Shown in pieces: positions 41,676-51,000 of a DNA stretch of 64,000 nt. The stretch is from Darksidea phi. Taxonomy: Eukaryota > Ascomycota > Dothideomycetes > Pleosporales > Lentitheciaceae. Every line of letters begins with the position of its first letter. Positions within the stretch are counted from its first letter, which is position 1. The stretch is taken from contig JASJFT010000104.1 of the NCBI GenBank assembly GCA_030770425.1, forward strand, positions 1 to 64,000, in the 5' to 3' direction. The position numbers and the translations under genes were made by a program. The notes under the pieces were generated by a model. It made no database searches and had not been told where the DNA came from. It saw nothing but the letters and a program-made list of their open reading frames with translations.

Positions 41676-41861
41676 TATAAGATATATATAGATAGATAGA
41701 TATAGAAATACTAAGATAGTAAAAGAATTATATTCGAATAGAGATAAGATAAATTCTTAAAAAGATATAATAGTAGAATATAGAACTATAAAAGGTCTAG
41801 TATATAATCGTAGTTAGTTTAATAATAATCTAGAAGTCCTCTAGTAGAAGTAGATATAATA
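41676..41861 (-). repeat. Outermost family LTR (5' LTR of copy B', 186 bp)
   Basis: Complete 186-bp LTR in the same orientation as those at 20416 and 41284. It is followed by ATTAT, similar to ATTAG on the far left side of the stack (20411–20415). Confidence 0.88.
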
Positions 41862-42390
41862 ATTATCTTTTTATCTAGTATAAAGGTAATAATATACTAT
41901 ATAATTATACTATTATTATTAATAATAATAGTTAAATATATAATATTCTAGAAGTTATCTAGTTATAATATTTTATTAACTATATAATAAATTATAAAGT
42001 AGATATATACTAGTTATTAATTCTTAATAATTATAAAATCTATAACTTAGTTAAATTTTAAGTTTTCTATAAGAAGAAGAATATATATAAATAAATAGTA
42101 TATTTATTAAATTTTTATAATATATTATCTACTAATAATAATAGCTTAATTAACTATTATTTAATTATTTTATAATAAAGTAGATATCTTCTTAACTATC
42201 TTAGCTATAAATTAAAATTAGATTTAAATCTAAAATATTAAATATATTCTAGTAATTTATTTAATAATTATAAAAGTAATAATCTAAGCTTTATAAAAGA
42301 GTATATATAGTTAGTAAATTATCTAATTAAGAGCTTATTAGTTTATACTACCCCCTTATATCTCTAGAGATATTAATATATTAATTATAA
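41862..42390 (+). pseudogene. Decayed coding frame of unknown identity at the right end of the AT-rich block
   Basis: Read from 41867 on the + strand, one frame runs about 520 bp with TAA and TAG as its only stops and no TGA, the pattern left when CAA, CAG and TGG codons are hit by RIP. Readable pieces include YKGNNILYNYT, NYKVDIY, LKLDLNLKY and LVYTTPLYL. I do not recognise the protein. Joining it to 20410, with the element B/B' stack removed, keeps the frame of the Helitron region, so it may be more of that element or an adjacent host or transposon gene. Confidence 0.45.
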
Positions 42391-43168
42391 ACAATTACGC
42401 GCGTGTAAAGGCTTAAGCTTGAATACTATAGTAGTATATACGTTCCGCTTAGTGGGCGTTGCGCTTAGGTAATCTTACTTCTACGACAATCTCCGCCCAA
42501 TTTGTACGGCATCGCCGATCCATTGAATAACCAGGCAATTAAATTATCGAGTGATACTGTTGCCACTAAAATGTGTCTGTTGAAGCTTCCGGTGAGACGA
42601 AAACGGCGACATGCAGCGTCACCCGTTACCCGGCTTTTCTGAACAGCTGGAGAAGCTAGCTCTAATCTCTTTAGGGAGATAAGCCACACCGTCAGAAGCG
42701 TCCATGCCGAAGACAGTTGCGAGCTCGGATCAGGCCGACGCTCACCTTCCAGAGCTGCAGCTAGTTAATTCAATGGCCCGTGAGAGCAGCTCTGAGGCCG
42801 AACGCGATAGAGATGAAACATGGGTGGGCGGCTGGGCCGGTCCAATGGCGTACGGGCCGTCCGTTCTCTTCGTGTGTGACCTAGGCTGCCTTCTTCTGAT
42901 AGGTTCCTATCTCTTGGCAGTTAATATCGCCAGCTGCAAGAAAAGCGGGGATCCCAGCTTCCAGCTCAGCCTTGTGTAACACCTCACAGCCCCAATCGCT
43001 GGCCGGTGAAGCGCGACTCCGCCGCGTGAGGAGGTCTTCGGCCTGATTTCCCACTCATCCAGAAAATTTCTACATCTTCCTCCGATAGCTTCAACCGTGC
43101 GAGCGTATGCTTCCAATTATCTGCTCATATTCTCTTGATTCTCAACTCTGTTCGACTCGCAATCAATA
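42391..43168. other. Intergenic region at the compartment boundary
   Basis: Composition changes from AT-rich RIP sequence to normal genic sequence within about 80 bp (42,385–42,470). Short open frames on both strands (42465–42689 and 42704–42979) look like chance. A C/T-rich stretch before 43169 resembles a fungal promoter. Nothing else is supported. Confidence 0.5.
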
Positions 43169-46100
43169 ATGCGTCTCTTATCATCCACCAGTGACGGCCG
43201 GTTCAGCCTGACCGAGTTTTCCCACGACAAGATTCCACACTACGCGATACTCTCACATACGTGGGGTCCAGACAACGAGGAGGTCATTTATGAAGATATT
43301 GTAGAGGGCAAGGTTGCTGTGAGCGGAAAGCCTGGTTATAAGAAGCTTCTCTTATGCAGAGATCGAGTGAAAGAGGACAAACTGCAATATTTCTGGGTGG
43401 ATACTTGTTGCATCAACAAGAAAGACACCGCAGAGCTTTCAGAGGCTATCACTTCAATGTTCCGATGGTACCAGAAGGCGAAAAAATGCTACGTGTATCT
43501 CCCCAACGTCTCAGCATCCAAAAAACCATGGGAGTCGGATTTCCGGGATAGTAGATGGTTCCGACGCGGTTGGACGCTCCAAGAACTTCTTGCTCCAGAA
43601 ACAGTTGAGTTTTACTCCAAGGAAAAAGAGCTGCTTGGTACCAAACGGTCGTTGGAGGACCTAATTCACGAGATAACCGGAATTGAGGTCGCCGCTCTTC
43701 GAGGAACTCCGCTCAATGCATTCAGCATCGAGAAACGAATGTTATGGGCAGAACACCGGCAAACTAAGCGGGAAGAGGACAAATACTACAGCCTCCTCGG
43801 TATTTTTGATGTTTCAATGCCCCCTTTATACGGTGAGGAGGGGCGGCATGCAGAACGTCGGCTCCGAAATGAAATCGATCTGCAGATAAAGCGTCGCGAG
43901 ATATGCAGGGTCAGAAAGATCACAGAGGCCCACAGGATTGGACGGAACTGGTGGGCTCTTTGCGTTTTGATGGAATTAATAATCGGTACCACACCATTCA
44001 TTTGGCAGGTGCCAATTCCTGTCAATGGTTTCTCAAGAATCCCAAATACCTCGAGTGGCTCGACGAAAAAAAGCTTTCCGACCACCATGGGCTGTTGTGG
44101 CTGAAAGGAAAGCCTGGCGCTGGAAAGTCAACAATGATGAAGTATGTGCTAGCTGAGTCGACAAAGTCCAAGGAAACGACTCTCCTCTCCTTCTTCTTCA
44201 ACGCCCGAAGCTCAAATTCTCTGGAAAAAAACACAGTGGGGATGTATCAATCTCTCTTGTTTCAACTGTTCTGCTCTATTCCAGACATACAGGACGTGTT
44301 CAACGACTTCACTATCCTCGAACTGCCTTCGAAGCCCCCCTATGCGTGGGGTATAGAGCTACTCAAAGACCTGCTAATTCGTTCTCTCCGAAAACTCCGC
44401 GGACGGCCGCTGTCGATCTTCATTGATGCACTGGACGAGTGCGATGAGGACGAGGTGAGAGACATGGTCAGGCATTTTGAGAGACTCGGGGAGGAAGCAA
44501 TGACCTCCAAGAGTCGATTGCTCATATTTTTCTCGAGCCGTCACTACCCACGAATTACGGTCAAAAGGAAAGTCGAAGTCGTCCTAGACGACGAGAGCGA
44601 GCACACTCGTGATATCGCCAATTACATCTCCAGGGAGTTCCATTTACAAGAGAGCGCGTCTCTCGAGCGAATCCGGACTACGATCCTGGAACGGGCTTCA
44701 GGTGTCTTTATATGGGTTGTCCTCGTTGTTCAGCTTCTCAAAAAAGCCGGCGATCATGGACAGGTTACGGCAGTTGACGGCATGGAAGAAATGCTAAGAG
44801 AAATCCCCCCCGGCCTCGACAAGATATTCACGAGCATCTTGAAGGGTGATGAGAAAAAGACCTCCGAAATGACACTCTCCGAAAGGAAACTCTCCGAAAG
44901 CAGACTCTCCGAAATGAAACTCTGCATACAGTGGATTCTTTTCGCCAAGCGACCTTTAGCGATCGAAGAACTCTACTATGCAATAAGATCTGACACTCGC
45001 CCCGAACTTTTGAAGCCGTGGAATCCCCAAAACCCTAGGGAGGTCATGAAGCAATTCATACTCAGCACTTCTAGAGGACTTGCTGAATTTACACCATCAG
45101 ATCCACCTACCGTTCAGTTCATCCATGAATCAGTCCGGGACTTCCTGCTCGGTGACGAAGGCAAGCAGTACTTCCAGGAAACCTCAAACACAAGCTTCTT
45201 GGGCTCGGGGCATGATCGATTGAGGCGTTGCTGCGAAAACTTCCTAACCTCCCAGTATGTGAAAAAGCTTGTGTCCGAATCCACTGAGGACATGGAAGGA
45301 AATGAGATATCAGACAATACCGAGGGTCCTGAAGAAACATCTCAACAAGCATGTGTACAACTTCCCTGCTTAGGATACGCCATACGGTATATTTTGCACC
45401 ATGCAGAAGATGCAGGATACAATGGCATTTCACAGGCCTCGTTCCTCCAAGCATTCCCTGTCCAAACGTGGATTCGTCTGGCCAACGTCAAATTGGATTC
45501 AAGTGTTCTATATATCCTTGCGGAAAGGAATCTCCCCACCCTAATCAAAACCTGGCTTGCCATGAAACCGTCTATCGACATTGTTGGGGGAAAGTATGGA
45601 TTACCAATATTCGTAGCAATGGAACGAAAAAATACTGCTGCCATCGAAGCACTCCTGACCCCATGTCCTGCAGATGCGTCCAATGCATCTCTGCCCCAGG
45701 GTATTCGAGCTCCAAAGTCTCATGAAATCTACGGATTAGTCGAGGGTTACCTGGATTCCCATTGGACTCACAAGTTAGAACCAGTTATGACGTCTCTGTT
45801 GTGGTTCTTCTTAAATAACGGCATCGAGACAGCTGCTTTAACTTTACTTCGGTCCGGTTGGCTTGATCTGGACGCAAAGGACTCAAAATCAATCAGTCCG
45901 CTCGCCTGTGCAGCAAGGCTAGGATGCAAAAGAATCGTGAGCTTCCTTGTGGATACACAACAAGTCGACATCGAATCTCGAGACCGACAAGGACAGACGC
46001 CTCTATCCATAGCCGCCCTAAATGGACGAGAGAGTATTGTCCTACTCCTTCTCGACAAAGCCGGGGCGAACATCAACTCGCAAAGTGACGAAGGACAGAC

Positions 46101-46815
46101 GCCTCTAGCTAATGCCGCGAAGAAAGGGTATCACAGCATCGTTAAAACGCTTCTTGGGATGGAGAAAGTGCAACCCAATTCCCGAGATAAGAAGGGCCGA
46201 ACACCATTTTTTCACGCCGTCGCTGGTGGGCATGAGGCAATCGTGGGACTTTTCCTCGAGGTGCAGAAAGTCGACATCAACTCCCGCGATACATTTGACC
46301 AGACTCCCTTGATTTGTGCCACGTTGCATGGGCATGAAGGAAACGCAAGGCTGCTGCTTAATGCTCAGGGGGTTAATATCAACGCTCAAGACCACCAGGG
46401 TCGGTCGCCCCTCTCCTTTGCCGCACAGCACGGGTACAAGTCTCTTGTGAAGCTCTTCATCGAACAAAACGGGATCCAAATTGATTCCCGGGATAATCGA
46501 GGTCGAACCCCCTTCTCTTACGCTACAATAAAAGGGAAGAAGGACATTGTAGAACTTTTGCTCGAGACTGGAAAGGTTGACCTCAGCAACCGTGATAACC
46601 GGGGAGAAACGCCACTCATCCATGCTATCAATCACCGGCATATTGAAATTGTCAGACTTCTCCTTGAACACAGTCGGTTCGACATACACGCCGGTCAGCC
46701 CGATTCCGCGTTAGAGTTGGCCGGTTGTGACAGTAAAATAGGCATCCTGCTCAAAGAGCACTGCGGTTGCCACCCGTGCATGAAGCAAAACGAGTTAGTG
46801 CAAATTGAACTGTAG
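43169..46815 (+). CDS. HET–NACHT–ankyrin NLR-type protein, apparent frameshift between HET and NACHT
   Basis: Fungal NLRs of this layout act in non-self recognition and regulated cell death in the cytoplasm. Frame one (from 43169) holds a HET domain at residues about 23–170: YAILSHTWG, WVDTCCINK and RGWTLQELLAP. Its conserved end, YGEEGRHAERRLRNEI, is followed by unlike residues. Frame two is open from 43873 to the stop at 46815. It starts with DKASRD, which normally follows RLREEI in this family, then has Walker A GKPGAGKST (near 44,108), Walker B SIFIDALDECDED (near 44,413) and eight ankyrin repeats of about 34 residues (about 45.89–46.71 kb). Continuity breaks at about 43,873–43,886, so I infer a one-base indel: an allele-specific null or a sequencing error. 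No acceptable intron spans it. Taken as one frame, length would be about 1,215 residues. The HET part and the rest could also be annotated as two genes. Confidence 0.85.
44860..44919 (+). repeat. 15-bp in-frame tandem repeat inside the NLR gene
   Basis: Four consecutive 15-bp units (44860, 44875, 44890, 44905), consensus ctctccgaaagaaa-like, encode TSEMT, LSERK, LSESR and LSEMK. They lie between the NACHT and ankyrin parts. A period of five residues keeps the frame, so copy number could vary without destroying the protein. Confidence 0.9.
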
Positions 46816-48033
46816 CGTCCCTCCGATTAGTACCAGTGTCACGAGATTCTAGATGGAGGAGGATACAAATTATCTTATGGATCGTGTAATCTCTGTCTAG
46901 GGACTCCCTCTTTAGGTTTAGCGCTTATCTATATCGGGCATCGCGCCTCGCTCTATCAACCTGCTGCTTTTGACGTCTATAAAATGCTCGCCCCCCGTCG
47001 CTAGGCTTCCTCTTATCTCTTACCCTTAATTCTCTAATCCGAACTTGGTGCCTCTACTACTAAGCGGTCCACGCCCCTTTTTACGCCTTGCCTACCTACT
47101 TCTCCATCTTATCTCCGGCTACTAAAAAATTCGCTCCAACCTACTAATACGCCACACGGCTTTCCAAGCTGATTTAATGTCTGGCGGTGATCTAGACGGA
47201 GATAAGTGTAAGCGCTCAACCATTCCTACTATACTCCATACTAAATGTCTCTGTAGTTTTCGTCACTTAGGACCCGGATATTATTCCTAGAACAATGGCC
47301 GAACCCACTTAATATCCTAGTAGGAAGGAGCTTATTATATTAAGCGAAGTAATTAGAGACTCCTATACTAAATACTTACCACCCGCGTAGGAAATCCGTT
47401 CGTAACTCGGCTTTATACCCAACGACGTCTATACCAGATAGATAGTATCTACTCTAGGTTTAGACAGCCTAGCGAAAGGGATAGGATCCGGGTAAGCGCG
47501 GTAGTAAATATAGTATTCAGCTCTTACTCGGTCATCTTTATAAGTATTATACTAGTATCGGGTTATAGGCTTATAGCTTATACAGCGACCTCTATACCTA
47601 GAATCCATCGAGTACTCTCTACTATTCGAAAATAGTTAACCTCTGTAGCTAGGTACTAGTAGCCTCTATACTCCGGCGAAGATAAAGCCGGAAGAATTTT
47701 TATTAAAAGAATACTTGACTAACAAGATAAGGGCGCTATTCGATACACTTACAGGGGAGAGTAAGAGAGTTGGCAGATTGGTAGAAGTCATGGAACCCGT
47801 TAGAACGGTGCGGCACGGGGCGAAACAGAAACTCTGCATGTTATTACGGAGGATTCAGAACCTAGAATGCACGTTCCGGGAGATACCTGCCGGGGCTGGA
47901 TTGATTTGTATTGGGAGCCTAAACTCGGTGTCGTATTACTAACAATAGGGTTATAAAAACGTCATTCAGTTCATCGAATATAAAAGACATCCGAGAAGAG
48001 CACCTCAAGAGTGACCACAAACAACCCCATACT
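46816..48033. other. Intergenic spacer with a mildly RIP-affected island
   Basis: From about 46,890 to 47,700 CpA and TpG are depleted and TpA is frequent, though much less than in the left block. This suggests a degraded repeat or RIP leakage. No transposon domain is readable. A 75-codon open frame (47715–47942) shows no similarity I can recognise. Promoter-like sequence precedes 48034. Confidence 0.5.
47979..47986 (+). promoter_or_regulatory. TATA-box-like element before the NRPS-like gene
   Basis: TATAAAAG lies 47 bases before the ATG at 48034, with another A/T-rich TATAAAAA at about 47951. Position and sequence fit a core promoter, although transcription starts are unknown. Confidence 0.4.
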
Positions 48034-51000
48034 TTGCTTACAAGCGTACCATCTTCACCAGTGTTCCTCTCCACCCTAGTCATGTCCGCTTTTAGATACC
48101 TTACGAATGAATGCCTGGAAGGTAGGTTGATAGTTCCGCCCCAACTAGAGACTCGGCATCTAACCCTTATAGACGGAAGCTGGGACAGAGAGAAATACGT
48201 AAACGGCGAAAAACACCCCGAAAATAATAGTTATACCAATGGCGAATATCAAGTCAACAAGGGCAACCACGTCAACTGGAAGAGCTGTGTTGATGAAAAG
48301 GCTAGTCTCAACATGGACAATCAAATCAGCGGAAGGAAACTTACCAACGGGCATGGGCATACCAACGCGAAGAGTCATACCAAGGCTCTCGGGTCAGATG
48401 TTTCTCCATCAATAAACGAAGCCTCCGACTCCCCGTCGCCATGCAACACCTTTTCACTAAAAGCTGGTAGCGCAAACTATCAGTTCTGGGCGACCGAGCT
48501 AGCCAATCCTCCGGGTCCGCCCCCACGCTGCACTTTCGCAAAAACGGCCACAAGAGATAGTAATTCAAGTTTCCGATGTCATCATGTCACCGCTATTTTA
48601 GACGAGGACTTGAATCCCGGCGTGTCCGACCTTAGCGCTGAACTCGGTGTAACTCCGGCAGCCTTCACATTTGCCGCATTGAGCATTATGCTTTCTCGGA
48701 CTCTCGATGTCGATGACGATTTTTTCATTGCTTTGGTCTTACAGCAGGATCCTTCTCGTACGGGCGTCAGCACACCTTTTCTACCCTTAAGAGTCGGCCC
48801 GAAATTGGAAGAAAAGGCATCGGATGTAGTGCGGACAGCTTACGCCAAGCACAACTTCGCGGTCCACCATGCTGATGTTGATATGCTTGCTGTCCTTGAC
48901 CACACCGTCGGTTCTGGCAAAAGTTGGCGAGAATTAATCCCTGCTGCGTTCAGCTACGAGTTGCTCCCCCGAGAAACGGCTTCGGGCCCTCGTCATTCGT
49001 CCGGCGCTTCAACCGCATGGGCTCACAACGATACGGGGACCTCATTCGACTTGCATCTGCATATCGCCCAGTCTCTGGATACCGCATGTGCTTATGTGTC
49101 CCTGAGCGTCCCTGCAAGTCTATACACGTATTTTGACGCGAAATCCCTCTTGGATAGGTACCTCCACGTCATTCGCGCAATACAGGCAGACGTCTCTTTA
49201 CAGGTCAAAGACTGCCCCCTGTTCGATTTTGCAGAAGGTCGACGTGCGGTCCAGCTTGGAAAAGGTCCGAGGATTAAGTTCGATGAATGGCCAGCTACGC
49301 TCCTACACAAGATCGATGCGGTGGCCTGCACCGTCCCTAGGAGCATCGCAGTGAAAGACAGCCAACGAGATCAGATTACTTACTCTGAAATGCTCCAACG
49401 TGTTGGAGCTATCACCAATGCCTTGCTCCTGCATAATTTGAACAAGGGCGATCGAGTAGCTGTGTATTGCGAGCCAAGCATTGATTCGCTATGCTCACTC
49501 CTCGCCATCACGCGAATCGGATGCGTCTACGTCCCGCTCGATCTTCGGAATCCGGTAGAACGACTTGAGTCTATTGTTGATGATTGCGACCCCTCGATCA
49601 TCATTTTCCACGGTCCGACTGCACAAGGTGTGGCTGGTATAACGCGCCCTGGTGCTGAGCTCCTCAACATAGCAGCGCTCTCAGAGAAACCTATTGATAT
49701 AGCTTCTCTACCTATTACATGTGTACCTTCAGACCCCGCTTTCGTGCTCTACACTAGCGGTTCTACTGGCCGTCCGAAGGGCGTGCTCCTGAGCCATGGC
49801 AACTTCCTAGGCCAAATCACAGCTGTGCACAAGGAATTTGGCCTTACGCAGGAACGCGTGCTGCAGCAAAGCTCGCTTGGTTTTGACACCTCCTTGCACC
49901 AAATATTTGTAGCACTGACGACCGGCGGCACTGTTATTATCGCCAGACGGGACATTCGTGGCGACCCTGTGAAGCTTTCCGAGCTGATGCTAGCAGAGCG
50001 CGTCACCTTTACTGTTGGCGTACCGTCGGAATACTCTATTCTCCTGAGGTATGGCAAAGCGCAGCTCAAACAATACTGTGATTGGAGATATGCAGTGAGT
50101 GGCGGTGAGCGTATGACCACTGCGCTGAAGCAGGAGTTCCGTTCGTTGGAGGAGTTCGGTCCGACTCTGTTAAGCTGCTATGGTCCAACAGAAATATCGC
50201 TTGCATCATCCTTTGGCGTCCTTTCATACTCTGATCCCGAGCTCGGCGCAGATGATGAGAACAGTCCAGTGGGTTTCACCCTACCCAATTACAGCGTCTA
50301 TATTCTTGATGAGAAGATGAGACCAGTTCCTGTGGGTTTTCAAGGAGAAGTCTATATTGGAGGGGTGGGTGTCGCCGGCGGATACTTGCACAACGAGAAG
50401 CTTTCCAAAGAAAGATTTCTTCCGGATCCATTTGCCGACCAAGAGGATGCTGAGAGAGGCTGGACTCGGATGTATAGGTCGGGTGATAAAGGCCGTCTTC
50501 TCCCGAACGGATCGTTATCTTTCCTGGGACGGATTGATGGCGACTCCCAGGTCAAACTCAGAGGCATTCGAATCGAGCTAGAGGAAGTCGCAAATGTTAT
50601 CGTTGCGAAATCGGGAGGAATTCTGCATCAAGCAGCTGTGGTTGTTAGAGGCTCTTCCGAACACAAGTATATGGTGTCGTGGGTGACATTCTCTCCGGGT
50701 CAGCAGCCTGCCGATACAAGCTCTTATCTCCAGAAGCTCCTCGATTCCCTCCCTATACCAATCTACATGCGGCCAGTAGCATTGCTTCCTTTGGATAAGA
50801 TGCCCATGAATGTCAATGGGAAGCTTGACAGACGAGCATTGAGCGCAAAGCCCATTGAAGAATTTCAGCACACCAATGCGGCCAACGATGAAGTTGCTGG
50901 GCGGACCGAGAAGCTCTTAAAACAGATTTGGCAAGAGGTGATCAGGCCTGGATCGCATTCGCAAGATTCTTTCCGGTTCACGCTGGACTCAGATTTTTTT

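Noticed and set aside
121..42390. AT-rich block as a nuclear mitochondrial insertion or centromere
   Set aside because: No mitochondrial genes are seen; the content is explained by retrotransposons, a Helitron and a Fot1-like element with RIP. A centromere cannot be tested from sequence alone.
42465..42979. Two short open frames (42465–42689 minus, 42704–42979 plus)
   Set aside because: Short, no domain, no conserved motif; they lie in the promoter-side region of the NLR gene.
43833..44008. Introns that could join the HET and NACHT frames (43833–43908, or donor at 43910 with acceptor at 44008)
   Set aside because: The first removes the conserved end of the HET part (YGEEGRHAERRLRNEI). The second is 99 bp, a multiple of three that does not correct the frame, and deletes conserved linker. 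A frameshift explains the data better.
47715..47942. 75-codon open frame upstream of the NRPS-like gene
   Set aside because: No similarity recognised and partly in a RIP-biased stretch; no sign of the missing condensation-domain lobe.
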